Origin: Stutzerimonas stutzeri
GTDB lineage: Bacteria; Pseudomonadota; Gammaproteobacteria; Pseudomonadales; Pseudomonadaceae
Length of the DNA stretch: 64,000 bases
Assembly: GCF_024448695.1 (NCBI RefSeq)
Contig: NZ_JAMOHY010000014.1
Location: 1 to 64,000 of the forward strand
Direction of reading: 5' to 3'
Shown here: in pieces, positions 47,449 to 56,286 of the stretch
Numbering within the stretch: the stretch's first letter is position 1
Layout of the letters: each line of letters opens with the position of its first letter
Notes under the pieces: model-generated
Database searches by the model: none
What the model was told of the DNA's origin: nothing
What the model saw: the letters and a program-made list of their open reading frames with translations, nothing else
Program-made: the position numbers and the translations under genes

Positions 47449-48543
47449 TCAGATCAAACGCAGATGGTTGTCCCAGAGACCCGCAGGCAATTCCAGCGGC
47501 GTGCTGACAACGCGTTTGCCGCTGCAATCGAGCAGTCTGCAGCGGCCCTGCCCGGCGCTGACCACAAAGCCCTGTTTCGTCGCCGCCACCCCGGCACAAT
47601 CCGGCAGATGAATTTCCTGGCGCAACTCGGTACTGTCCAGATCCCAGAGCAATACCTTGTTGCCGCGTGGCGCAGTCACCGCCAACAGGCGAAGTTCATC
47701 ATTGATCGCCAGGCTGGCGGTGTATTGGTTCATTGACTGGCGCTGTGCTTCGCCCAGCGGGAAGGGCTGGAAAGCCTGACCAGGGCGTTTGATCGCTAGC
47801 AGCGGCACCTGATCCAGAGGATCGCCTTCATATTGCTGGCCGGACACCACCGTGCCATCAGCCGCGACCGCGAGGTGGCGCACGCTGTTCATCCGCTGCG
47901 GAAGTTGTTCCTTGCTGACCAGGGTGCCGTCGCGGCGCAACAGCACCAGGCTCGGTTCCATGGCATCGAGGTTCATCATTTCGCGGCTGTCGGCCTCGGT
48001 GCGAATGCCGCCATTGGCGATCACCAGGGTTTCACCATCGGGCATCCACAGCAGCTGATGCGGGCCTACGCCGTGCGTCGAATGTTCGCCGGCGCGAATC
48101 AGTTGTCGCTCTGCAACACGATAAATGCCGAGTACGCCACGGCCGGCATCGCGGGTATCGTTCTCGGTGGTGTAGAACCACTCGCCGCTGGCGTGAAACA
48201 CGCCGTGGCCGTAAAAGTGGCGATCCTCGGGCGATACGAGGGTCTGCAACAGGCTGCCGTCGCGGCTGTCGATCAGGTAGCTTTCACGGCTTGGTCTGCG
48301 CCCGACGAAAACCGCCAGCGGCAGATAGGGATGGGTATGCACGTCATGACAGCGTTCGTTCACCGGCGTGGCAAAGGCGCGGCTGCCATCGAGCCGATAG
48401 CCGACTGCATAGTGACCGCCGTCGGCATCGTTGCGCGCCGAGAGCAGCAACGGCTGCCCGCTATTGCGCGAGTACGTCCAGCCGCCGATGGCGGTAGCAG
48501 TGGCCAGGACGCCGCCCAGACCGAGAAAGATGCGACGTTTCAT
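47449..48543 (-). CDS. DUF1513 beta-propeller protein
   Basis: A 364-residue protein of the DUF1513 family. The N-terminus MKRRIFLGLGGVLATATAIGG resembles a twin-arginine signal, so folded export to the periplasm is likely. The rest has propeller-like repeats (YLIDSRDGSLLQTL; HLAVAADGTVVSGQQ; KVLLWDLDSTELRQEI). DUF1513 genes are often found at the end of imelysin operons linked to iron. It lies 2 bases after the second imelysin gene. No enzymatic function is established. Confidence 0.85.
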   Translation of the reverse strand: MKRRIFLGLGGVLATATAIGGWTYSRNSGQPLLLSARNDADGGHYAVGYRLDGSRAFATPVNERCHDVHTHPYLPLAVFVGRRPSRESYLIDSRDGSLLQTLVSPEDRHFYGHGVFHASGEWFYTTENDTRDAGRGVLGIYRVAERQLIRAGEHSTHGVGPHQLLWMPDGETLVIANGGIRTEADSREMMNLDAMEPSLVLLRRDGTLVSKEQLPQRMNSVRHLAVAADGTVVSGQQYEGDPLDQVPLLAIKRPGQAFQPFPLGEAQRQSMNQYTASLAINDELRLLAVTAPRGNKVLLWDLDSTELRQEIHLPDCAGVAATKQGFVVSAGQGRCRLLDCSGKRVVSTPLELPAGLWDNHLRLI

Positions 48544-48545
48544 GC

Positions 48546-49619
48546 TCAGTCACCGTCGTGGGCATTGAAGCCGATTTGCACGCCCAAGGCTCTGGCCAGT
48601 TCGCTCTGATGTAGGCGATGCAAGGCGTCGATATTGCGGTACAGCGTATCGAGCTGTTGGCGCCCGGTTTCGTCGGCAAGCAGCACGCTGAACGGTTGGT
48701 CGAGGCTGCTCAGCTGCTGGCGAGTCGCTGTATAGGCTGTATCGATACGCCCGGCCAGATCGGCCTGTTCGGCTGGAATCAGTTGCTTCAGGCCATTGTC
48801 ATTCTTGCCCTGCCATAGTTGCTGGGCGCCGGCGAGGGCGGCATCGAGGCTGCCGAGGGTGGTATCGCTGCGCCAGGCTTCAGCTTGAAAGGGTTGCGGA
48901 TGGCCCTTCGTCTGCCGGCCAAGCGGAGCACCCAGTTTTTTCTTCAGGCCATCAAGCGCCGTGACCTGCACGCGCAGCATGTCGGCTATGGCTTCTGCCG
49001 ACTCGGCATAGCGCTCATTGGGGAAGTGACCGAGCTGCGAGGCCATGCCGTCTTCGGCCTGCCAGGCGTCAAGCATCTCGGCGCCAAGCTGTTGCTGGTG
49101 CTCGCCGATCGCCTGCAGCAGTGAGCAATGGCGCGCCTTGACCTCAGGGGCGGTGAGGTCGACGGCCTGGTCGTAGAGGATGTATTCGTAGGCTGAAAGA
49201 CCCTGCAACACGACACTGGCATTTTCCAGGTCGACCTGGGTCAGGTCGGGCGTGTTTTTCAGCAGAGCGCCGACCTGGCGCCCGACCAGGTTTTTCTTGT
49301 CGGGCCAGAACTGTACCTGCCAGGCACGATTGCCTTCGCCCATGGGGCCGACCAGTAGTGGCTGCAGCCCGGCCCAGGCAAGTTGCGCCTGCACGTAGAT
49401 CTGGCGAGTATCTTCCAGGTCTTCGTTGCCTGCGCAGAAGGCAATGCTGCTGGCGGCCAGGCGCCGGTTGGCCTCGGCCCAGTGGCTATAAGCGGGCAGC
49501 AATACATCAGCCGTCAGGGTTTTGCTGGTTTCGGTGAACGGATCGGAGGGCGTGCAGGCACTCAGCAGCAGACCCAGTGCAGCGGCAGTTGCCGTGCGGA
49601 AGAATGGCTTGGCGAACAT
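48546..49619 (-). CDS. Second imelysin-family lipoprotein, degenerate metal motif
   Basis: A 357-residue imelysin (peptidase M75-like) lipoprotein. The lipobox is LLLSAC. Two-domain helical features include ANRRLAASSIAFCAGNEDL and FWPDKKNLVGRQ. The GxHxxE motif of imelysins is replaced by G-L-S-A-Y-E (QGLSAYEYILYD), where Ser takes the place of the His. It may therefore bind metal differently or act as a structural partner of IcmP. I chose ATG 49619 with AAGGA 6 bases upstream; an ATG at 49646 would overlap the upstream stop. Confidence 0.87.
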   Translation of the reverse strand: MFAKPFFRTATAAALGLLLSACTPSDPFTETSKTLTADVLLPAYSHWAEANRRLAASSIAFCAGNEDLEDTRQIYVQAQLAWAGLQPLLVGPMGEGNRAWQVQFWPDKKNLVGRQVGALLKNTPDLTQVDLENASVVLQGLSAYEYILYDQAVDLTAPEVKARHCSLLQAIGEHQQQLGAEMLDAWQAEDGMASQLGHFPNERYAESAEAIADMLRVQVTALDGLKKKLGAPLGRQTKGHPQPFQAEAWRSDTTLGSLDAALAGAQQLWQGKNDNGLKQLIPAEQADLAGRIDTAYTATRQQLSSLDQPFSVLLADETGRQQLDTLYRNIDALHRLHQSELARALGVQIGFNAHDGD

Positions 49620-49645
49620 GGGGTTCCTTGGCGGGTAACGGGTCA

Positions 49646-51061
49646 TCAGAGCGATTCGAGAAAGGCCAGCAGGTCGCTGCGCTGCTCGGCGTTGAAGCCC
49701 AGCACGACTTGTCGTGAGCGCTCGGCCTCACCACCGTGCCAGAGTATGGCTTCGAGCAGGTTGCGTGCGCGCCCGTCGTGCAGGAACTGGGTGTGACCGC
49801 TGACGGTTTGTGTCATGCCGATGCCCCAGAGCGGTGGCGTGCGCCATTCGCTGCCGCTGGCTTCGAATTCCGGTCGGTGATCGGCCAGGCCTTCGCCCAT
49901 GTCATGCAGCAGCAGGTTGGTATAGGGGCGAATCAGCTGGTTGGCCAGTTCGGGTTCGGCGGCATCACCTGTGGTGAAAGAGGGCGTGTGACAGCTCTGA
50001 CAGCCGGCCTGATGGAACAGCGTCTTGCCGGCAAGCACCTGCGGATCGTCCACCTTGCGCCGTGCCGGTACGCCGAGGTTGCGGGTGTAGAACAGGACCT
50101 GGGCCAGGATGTGGTCGCTTACCTCGGGTTCGCCTCCGTCGGGCAGTGCGCGGCAGTCGGGCTGCCGATCCGTGCAACTGCTGCCGCTGAACAGACTGGT
50201 GCTCAGACCCATGTCGTTGAAGAAGGCATCGGCGTTCTGCTGGTTGAGGCTGGGCTGACCGGCCTTCCAGCCGAAACGACCGATCACCGTTTCGCGTGTG
50301 AGCTGATCAAAGACCCGGTTGGGGCGACCGGAAATGCCGTCGCCGTCACGGTCGTCCGGGTCGGCGTTGGCCAGCAGTGCGGCTTCGGGAATGGCTTCCA
50401 GCAGCCCGAGGCCAATCATCTGTGGTGCCACGCGGATGGAAAACAGGGTGTCCGGATGCAGCGCGCCGTAGCCCGGTTCGCTGATGGCCAGGTGCGGTGT
50501 GCGCAGCTCCACTTCAAAGCCGTCGGCGAAGCGTTGCGTATGGGTGCTGTAGCTGAGGCGGACCTTGCCCTCGGGGGCTGCGCCGGGGATTGCCATGTCC
50601 TGCAACTGGCCGCCGTAAGTGGGTTCCGGGGCGATGCCTCGCTGTCTGACCACTTCGACATGTTCCGGGCCGGCTGGAATGGACAACCGCACCAGCATGG
50701 AAACGGCATTGCCATTGCCTACGGGAGCAGGATGGCCGCGGCCATCCTTGATATGGCAGTTCTGGCAGGCATTGGTGTTGAGCAGCGGACCGAGGCCGTC
50801 ACGGGCGGTAGTTGAGGCCGGAGCGATGACCCAGGGATTCCTGAAGAAACTGTTGCCGACGCTGAAGTCCAGTCGCCGCACCGGCGAGAGATTGGCCGAA
50901 GGCATGGAAAAGGCGTTCTGGTCGAACTTCATCACGGTGGTGGTGCCAGCGGACAGTGACTCCCCCGGCTCGGCTTGCTCGAAGCGCGGTGCCTGCTCTT
51001 TACAGGCGACAAGGCCCAGCGCCAGAAGCAGGGCGGTGGTAGAGCGTAAGAGCGGGCGCAT
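49646..51061 (-). CDS. Di-heme c-type oxidoreductase (DUF1111) lipoprotein
   Basis: A 471-residue protein with a lipobox (LGLVAC, Cys20) and two c-type heme motifs, CQNCH (99-103) and CQSCH (354-358). The family (DUF1111, often called thiol oxidoreductase) resembles MauG/cytochrome c peroxidase proteins. Conserved sequence includes DGDGISGRPNRVFD and RTPPLWGIG. It is the second gene of the imelysin operon and likely acts in the periplasm together with IcmP. Substrate and metal chemistry are unproven. Confidence 0.88.
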   Translation of the reverse strand: MRPLLRSTTALLLALGLVACKEQAPRFEQAEPGESLSAGTTTVMKFDQNAFSMPSANLSPVRRLDFSVGNSFFRNPWVIAPASTTARDGLGPLLNTNACQNCHIKDGRGHPAPVGNGNAVSMLVRLSIPAGPEHVEVVRQRGIAPEPTYGGQLQDMAIPGAAPEGKVRLSYSTHTQRFADGFEVELRTPHLAISEPGYGALHPDTLFSIRVAPQMIGLGLLEAIPEAALLANADPDDRDGDGISGRPNRVFDQLTRETVIGRFGWKAGQPSLNQQNADAFFNDMGLSTSLFSGSSCTDRQPDCRALPDGGEPEVSDHILAQVLFYTRNLGVPARRKVDDPQVLAGKTLFHQAGCQSCHTPSFTTGDAAEPELANQLIRPYTNLLLHDMGEGLADHRPEFEASGSEWRTPPLWGIGMTQTVSGHTQFLHDGRARNLLEAILWHGGEAERSRQVVLGFNAEQRSDLLAFLESL

Positions 51062-51172
51062 CGGGTTGTACCTGGCCTTTGGGGGCCGGCATTTTAGCAG
51101 CTCAAAGAAATCTTAATAAGAGGGATTTGCATTTGCTGCGAGGCGAGCAGAACAGGTCCTGCTTTGCGCCAG

Positions 51173-51197
51173 AAGGGGCGGCATTGCGCCGCCCCTT
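51173..51197 (-). terminator. Hairpin between icmP and the di-heme gene
   Basis: AAGGGGCGGC and GCCGCCCCTT form a perfect 10-bp stem with a 5-base loop in the 151-base gap. No T-run follows on the minus strand, so it may attenuate rather than end transcription, giving more icmP than downstream product. Confidence 0.6.
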
Positions 51198-51212
51198 TAC
51201 GACGCGTGCGAA

Positions 51213-52553
51213 TCAGAATTGGTGATCGGCTGTGTCGGGGTTGAGGTCTGTGATGCCCAGTGCGGCTGCAGCCTTCTCGATTGAGACGGTCTGCTGGACC
51301 AGTGCGGCGATGGCGGCGCGGACCTTGTCCTGGCCTTCGCGGTTGTCCGGTGCGATCAGCTGGTCGAAGGCTTCGCCATTCTCGGCGCTGACCACCAGCA
51401 CCTGCAGCTTGGCATCGGTGGTTTCCAGATCGGTCTTCAGCGTGACGTTGACCTCTGGGTCGATGCCATCGACCAGCGAAGCCAGGCTAGGGCCGCTGAG
51501 CGTGCTGCCGTCCACGCGCTGGTATTCGCCGAGGTAGACGTTGCGGATGCCTCGGGCATTGAAATAGTGGGAGTTGTGCGTGTTGTCGCTGAAGCAATCG
51601 TGTTCGTCTTCCGGCGAGTTGGCTTCCAGGGCGACTTTCATGCGTTCGCCAGCCAGCTCTCCAAGGGACAGGCTGCCCATGCCGAAGAACATCTTGCGCA
51701 GGCCGTTTTCGCCGGATTCGCTCTCCAGGCTGGTGCGGTAGTTGCCAGCAGTGCCGGGCGCCCACTCGCCGACCATCTTTTCGAGATCGCTGACCAGCAG
51801 GTCGGTGGCGGCTTTCAGATAGGCGCGACGACGGTCACAGTTGCCGCCCGTGCAGCCTTCGCCTTCGAGGTAATCGCTGGCCGGGCGCGTGCCGGCGCCG
51901 GCCTCGGTGCCGTTCAGATCCTGGCCCCACAGCAGAAATTCGATTGCGTGGTAGCCGGTGGCGACATTGGCCTCGGAACCAGCCAGTTCGTTGAGACTGG
52001 CGAGCAGCTCGCCGGTGATCTTGCTGACATCGATGCTGTCTTCGCCAATCTGCAGCTGCTGGTTGGCGATGATGTTGGCGGTCGCGCCAGGGTTGCCCAA
52101 GGCGTGCTGATAGTCGCCCTCGACGTAGTCGATCATGCCTTCGTCCAGCGGCCAGGCATTGAGCTGGCCTTCCCACTCGTCCACCACCGGGTTGCCGAAG
52201 CGGAATACTTCACTCTGCATGTAGGGCACGCGAGCGGCCAGCCAGGCTGCCTTCGCGGTCTGCAACGTTTCATCGCTGGGGCTGGCGAGCAGGGCGTCGA
52301 TGGCTTCCTGCAGCTGCAACGCAGTTGTGTGGGCATCGCTGAAGATCGCATGCGCCATATCGGCGTAATGGCTGACCACCGCCTGAGCCGCTTCCTCGTT
52401 CAGGGCTTTTGGCGCGCTGACTGCCGGTTCGCTCTGGGTCGTGGTTTGCGGCGCTGCAGCCTGTTGCGCGGGCGCGTTGTCGTCACCGCAACCTGCGAGT
52501 GATATGGCGGCAGCCAGAAGGCTGGCGGTGGCCCAGAGAGGAGTACGTGGCAT
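51213..52553 (-). CDS. icmP: Imelysin family lipoprotein (insulin-cleaving metalloproteinase type)
   Basis: A 446-residue imelysin, peptidase M75 superfamily. Its lipobox is SLAGC (Cys22). The GxHxxE motif is intact in GYHAIEFLLWGQD. Other conserved parts are VFRFGNPVVDEWEGQLNAWPLDEGMIDYV and NSHYFNARGIRNVYLGEY. It resembles P. aeruginosa IcmP; imelysins are iron-regulated periplasmic or outer-membrane proteins related to the iron-binding EfeO M75 domain, and protease activity is disputed. A promoter with an overlapping Fur-like box lies about 70 bases upstream of ATG 52553. Confidence 0.92.
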   Translation of the reverse strand: MPRTPLWATASLLAAAISLAGCGDDNAPAQQAAAPQTTTQSEPAVSAPKALNEEAAQAVVSHYADMAHAIFSDAHTTALQLQEAIDALLASPSDETLQTAKAAWLAARVPYMQSEVFRFGNPVVDEWEGQLNAWPLDEGMIDYVEGDYQHALGNPGATANIIANQQLQIGEDSIDVSKITGELLASLNELAGSEANVATGYHAIEFLLWGQDLNGTEAGAGTRPASDYLEGEGCTGGNCDRRRAYLKAATDLLVSDLEKMVGEWAPGTAGNYRTSLESESGENGLRKMFFGMGSLSLGELAGERMKVALEANSPEDEHDCFSDNTHNSHYFNARGIRNVYLGEYQRVDGSTLSGPSLASLVDGIDPEVNVTLKTDLETTDAKLQVLVVSAENGEAFDQLIAPDNREGQDKVRAAIAALVQQTVSIEKAAAALGITDLNPDTADHQF

Positions 52554-52619
52554 GGCGGGTTCCTTTGCGTGCGAGAGAGGTGGAAACGATGGCCGGAGCG
52601 CGACAATCGGAAGCGGATC

Positions 52620-52648
52620 ATAATGCGAAAGATTTTCATTTGGTACAA
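52620..52648 (-). promoter_or_regulatory. Promoter with overlapping Fur box for the icmP operon
   Basis: On the minus strand TTGTAC (52643-52648) and CATTAT (52620-52625) are 17 bases apart. Between and over the -10 lies AATGAAAATCTTTCGCATT (52622-52640), which matches the Fur consensus AATGATAATCATTATCATT in 15 of 19 positions. Fur-Fe2+ bound here would block RNA polymerase. Confidence 0.68.
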
Positions 52649-52741
52649 AGAAATTGCGTGCTGTGCTTCGCGCATCGTTTCGTTTCGGCTGGCACCGCTA
52701 GAATGCCGGCTTTACAAATCCGGACTTCATGGAGAAGCCTG

Positions 52742-53314
52742 ATGAGCCTGAGCGCTGTGGTTGTACTGGTCGTGTTGTTCCTCGTTGCTGCCTATGCAGT
52801 GGTTCTCTACAACGGCCTGGTGCGCCTGAAGCACGGCGTGAGCAAGGCCTGGGCGAATATCGATGTGCTGCTGCGCCAGCGCCATGAAGAGCTGCCCAAG
52901 CTGGTCGAGACCTGCAAGCAGTACATGCAACACGAACGCAACACGCTGGAACAGGTGATCAGCGCCCGCAATGCGGTGTCCGATGCTCGGCAGCAGGGTG
53001 ATATCGGCGCCCTGGGGCAGGCCGAAACGGGTCTGCGTGCAGGGCTGGGGCGCCTGTTCGCCCTCGCCGAGAACTATCCCGAGCTGCGCGCCAACGAGAG
53101 CTTTCGCCATCTGCAGCAGCGCATCAGCGGGCTGGAAAGTGGTATCGCCGACCGCCGTGAGCTTTACAACGAATCTGTCAATCTGAACAACGTGCGCATC
53201 GAGCAGTTCCCCGACGTGCTGCTGGCGCGGACCTTCGGCTTTGGTTCGGCTGAGCTGCTGCAGTTCAGCGAGGCGGAAAAGGCTGACGTCGATCTCAAGA
53301 CCCTGTTTGGTTGA
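52742..53314 (+). CDS. lemA: LemA family protein
   Basis: A 190-residue protein with one N-terminal membrane helix (about 5-24) and a long helical soluble region. LemA features are YNGLVRLKHGVSKAWANIDVLL, RHEELPKLVETCKQY, FRHLQQRISGLESGIADRRELYNE and FPDVLLARTFGF. The family is widespread and often associated with membrane proteases or GIDE proteins; its function is unclear. This LemA is not the GacS sensor once called LemA. GGAG precedes the ATG. Confidence 0.9.
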   Translation: MSLSAVVVLVVLFLVAAYAVVLYNGLVRLKHGVSKAWANIDVLLRQRHEELPKLVETCKQYMQHERNTLEQVISARNAVSDARQQGDIGALGQAETGLRAGLGRLFALAENYPELRANESFRHLQQRISGLESGIADRRELYNESVNLNNVRIEQFPDVLLARTFGFGSAELLQFSEAEKADVDLKTLFG

Positions 53315-53321
53315 GCTGAGC

Positions 53322-54206
53322 ATGGACAGTGGAGCACTGTTGCTGGCTGGTGCGGGCGCCGCGCTGTGTCTGACCGGCGGCTGGTTATGGGTGAGCCGCT
53401 GGTCGAAAGTGCGCCATTTGCTGGATACACCGACCTCGCGGATTCGCTCGGCGGCGCAGGGCTATGTGGAGCTGACGGGAATCCTGCATGAGCTGGCCGG
53501 GGTTCCGCGGGTCATGGCGCCGCTGACGGGCAGCCCCTGTCTCTGGTGGCGCTATCGTATCGAGGAATATCGCTCCAACGGCAAGAACGGAAGTTGGCGC
53601 GTTGTCGAACAGGGCAGCAGCGAGCACCTGCTGCGTCTGGCCGATGCCACGGGAGAATGCCTGATCGACCCACGCGGTGCCGAAGTGCTGCCGGCGAGGC
53701 GACAGCGCTGGAGTGGCAGTCAGCGTCATCCCAGGGGGCTTCCGCCCACTGGCATGCTCGCCTGGTTCAGCGGAGCTCGCCGCTACCGCTACACCGAGGA
53801 GCGCCTGCACGCGGGCGAGCCGCTGTATGCCATCGGTGATTTCCGGACTGCGGGCGGTGGCAGGCAAGGGTTTGATCGGCAGGCTGCCAAAGGGCAGGTA
53901 CTCAGGGAGTGGAAAGGGAATTACGCCGGCCTGCTGCAGCGTTTTGACAGCAATGGTGATGGCCAGATCGACCAGGCCGAATGGCATCGTGTGCGTCTGG
54001 CGGCCGGCTTTGAAGCGGAAGATCGTCATCGGCTCGCCAGCGCCCGGGCTGCGCAGCACCGGCTGGTGCGTCCGGAGCAGAACCTGCCTTTCGTGTTGTC
54101 CAGCCATGGCGAGGAAGTGCTTGCCCGGCGTTATCGCTGGCAGGCCGCTGGCGGCGCCTTGTTGTGTCTGTGCGGCGCACTGCTGCTGGCTTCCCGGCTG
54201 GCTTGA
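53322..54206 (+). CDS. GIDE domain membrane protein with EF-hand
   Basis: A 294-residue protein with a membrane helix at each end (about 5-25 and 272-292). The middle is a GIDE domain, named from eukaryotic MUL1-type E3 ligases (LTGILHELAGVPRVMAPLTGSPCLWWRYRIEEY, GECLIDPRGAEVLPA, GDFRT). A canonical EF-hand loop DSNGDGQIDQAE is at 209-220, with all oxygen ligands and the position-12 Glu. No RING finger is seen, so ubiquitin ligase activity is not expected. It follows lemA by 7 bases; the pair recurs in bacteria. Ca2+ sensing is an inference. Confidence 0.85.
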   Translation: MDSGALLLAGAGAALCLTGGWLWVSRWSKVRHLLDTPTSRIRSAAQGYVELTGILHELAGVPRVMAPLTGSPCLWWRYRIEEYRSNGKNGSWRVVEQGSSEHLLRLADATGECLIDPRGAEVLPARRQRWSGSQRHPRGLPPTGMLAWFSGARRYRYTEERLHAGEPLYAIGDFRTAGGGRQGFDRQAAKGQVLREWKGNYAGLLQRFDSNGDGQIDQAEWHRVRLAAGFEAEDRHRLASARAAQHRLVRPEQNLPFVLSSHGEEVLARRYRWQAAGGALLCLCGALLLASRLA

Positions 54207-54225
54207 TCCGCTTTTCAGCAGATGC

Positions 54226-56286
54226 TTACAGTATTTCGGAACTGACTGGGTGGCCGCACTGCAGTGAATGCTGCAGCAGGCTGAGCAGCTCCGCCGCGGG
54301 CAGGGGTTTGCTGTAGTGATAGCCCTGGCCTTCGTTGCAGCCTTCGTCGATGAGATAGCGCTCCTGCTCCGCCGTTTCCACGCCTTCGGCGATGACCAGC
54401 ATGTCCAGGCTCTTGCCCAGTTGGATAATGGCTCGGACGATGCTGGCATCGCCCTCGTCGACGCCCATGTCGCGCACGAAGCTCTTGTCGATCTTGATCT
54501 TGTCCAGTGGCAGGTTCTTCAGATAGCTGAGCGAGGAATAGCCGGTGCCAAAGTCGTCGAGGGCAATCAGTGCTCCGGAGCGGCGCAAGCTATGCAGGTT
54601 GCGGGTGGCCGCGGCGATATCTTCAATCAGGCCGGTTTCGGTGACTTCCAGTTCAAGGCTTTGCGCGGGAAGACCATATCTGTCGAGCAGGCCGCTGATG
54701 ATGGCTGGCAGCTCGGCATGGTGAAGTTGCACGGCAGAAAGGTTGACGGCCATGCGCAGATCGCTGAAGCCCAACTGGTGCCATTCGCGCAGTTGCCGGC
54801 AGGCCTGGTCCAGCACCCATTCACCAATGGCGATGATGCTGCCGCTCTGTTCGGCGAGTGGAATGAAGATATCAGGCCCGATGAACTTGCCGCTTGGGTG
54901 CGACCAGCGCAGCAGCGCTTCGACGCCAGTGATGCGCTTGAGGCGATAATCGATCTGCGGCTGGTAGACCAGGTGAAACTCGCCTCGCTGGACGGCTTCG
55001 CCAAGATCCTTCTGCAGCTCACGGCGCTCTCGCATCTCACTGTCGATGCTGGCTACATAGAACTGGTAACGATTGCGCGAACGGGTTTTCGCCAGGGTCA
55101 TGGTCTGTTCGGCTTTCTGCAGCAGTTTTTCCGTACTGGCCCCGTCTTCGGGGTAAAGGGTAATGCCGATGGTTGCCCGCAGACGAATGCGCTGCTGGTC
55201 GAGATTGAAGGGCTGTTCCAGGTCATCGAGAACCTTTTGTGCCAGTTCGGCGACTGCGTAGGGCTCCTCGAAGCCCGATAGTACCAGGACGAACTGGTCG
55301 CCCCCGAGGCGCGCCAGTGCGCTGGTACGTCCGCTCTGGTTGCGCAGGCGATCAGCCATGGCCATCAGCAGCTTGTCGCCACTCTGGTAGCTGTACTGCT
55401 CGTTGATGCCCTTGAAGTCATCCAGACCCAGACAAAGCACCGCCACACGGCGCTGCAGGCGTTCGGCTTCGCTGAGGATATGGCCGAGCTGCTGCTGCAG
55501 TTGCAGACGGTTAGGCAGGCCGGTGAGAAAGTCGTACTGCGTCATACGCTGCAGGCTGTTTTCCGCGGCATGGCGCAGCTGCATATTGCGCTCGATGGAC
55601 GTGAGCAGGCTGTTGGCGGTTTCGACCCAAAGCCCCAGCTCGTTTTGCTCGTGGCCCTTGAGCATGGGCAATTTGTATTCGCCGGGTTGGTCCGGGTTGA
55701 TCTGCGACAGGTGCTCGATGAGCTTGGTCAGTGGCCGCGTCAGCAGCCATTCATAGATCAGGTAAAGCACCAGCCCCAGAGTCAGGGCACGCATAAGGCC
55801 GATAAAGAAAATCACCACAGAGGCGTCGATGAGGTCTTCGCCATAGGGAGCGGTATCAAGGGTGATATGCAGGTCACCGTAGTACTCATTGTGGGGTGGA
55901 CGCCCCACCAGCGCTATGGAGAACTCCTGCTCGCTACCCAGGATCGGGTCAGTCAGCCAACGCGATGACGACTTCAGTTGCGGACGGATCTTGTAAGCCA
56001 GGCTTTCGTCGTCGGGATGGCCGATATAGGCCTTGCGAATCGACTCGTGCTCGAACAGGCCTTCCATGACCTGAGCGCCCATCTCTTTGTCCAGGCTGTA
56101 AATCGCCTGGGTGGACGGGTCGCGGGTCATGCGCAGGATGCGCTGCGCTTCGGCTTCGATCAACTGGCGGGTCTTGTAGGCCTCGAAGACGATCTGTGCG
56201 CTACTGAGTACCAGCCCAACGGCCAGGGCAGACAGCAAGACTACACGTAGCAGCTTTCGCGACAGTCTGTTGCGCAATTCGGTCAA
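54226..56286 (-). CDS. bifA: Inner-membrane c-di-GMP phosphodiesterase BifA
   Basis: A 686-residue protein with two membrane helices (12-34 and 153-178) around a periplasmic sensor, a HAMP-like linker, a GGDEF-like domain whose motif is GGDQF (328-332), and an EAL domain with EAL (456-458) and DDFGTG (577-582). This matches BifA of P. aeruginosa (687 residues), in which the same GGDQF motif is found; BifA degrades c-di-GMP and controls biofilm and swarming. The altered motif makes cyclase activity unlikely, but GTP binding may stimulate the EAL domain. It is convergent with the GIDE gene. Confidence 0.93.
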   Translation of the reverse strand: MTELRNRLSRKLLRVVLLSALAVGLVLSSAQIVFEAYKTRQLIEAEAQRILRMTRDPSTQAIYSLDKEMGAQVMEGLFEHESIRKAYIGHPDDESLAYKIRPQLKSSSRWLTDPILGSEQEFSIALVGRPPHNEYYGDLHITLDTAPYGEDLIDASVVIFFIGLMRALTLGLVLYLIYEWLLTRPLTKLIEHLSQINPDQPGEYKLPMLKGHEQNELGLWVETANSLLTSIERNMQLRHAAENSLQRMTQYDFLTGLPNRLQLQQQLGHILSEAERLQRRVAVLCLGLDDFKGINEQYSYQSGDKLLMAMADRLRNQSGRTSALARLGGDQFVLVLSGFEEPYAVAELAQKVLDDLEQPFNLDQQRIRLRATIGITLYPEDGASTEKLLQKAEQTMTLAKTRSRNRYQFYVASIDSEMRERRELQKDLGEAVQRGEFHLVYQPQIDYRLKRITGVEALLRWSHPSGKFIGPDIFIPLAEQSGSIIAIGEWVLDQACRQLREWHQLGFSDLRMAVNLSAVQLHHAELPAIISGLLDRYGLPAQSLELEVTETGLIEDIAAATRNLHSLRRSGALIALDDFGTGYSSLSYLKNLPLDKIKIDKSFVRDMGVDEGDASIVRAIIQLGKSLDMLVIAEGVETAEQERYLIDEGCNEGQGYHYSKPLPAAELLSLLQHSLQCGHPVSSEIL

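Noticed and set aside
53322-54206. Bacterial E3 ubiquitin ligase
   Set aside because: The GIDE domain is present but there is no RING finger or other zinc-binding cysteine/histidine array.
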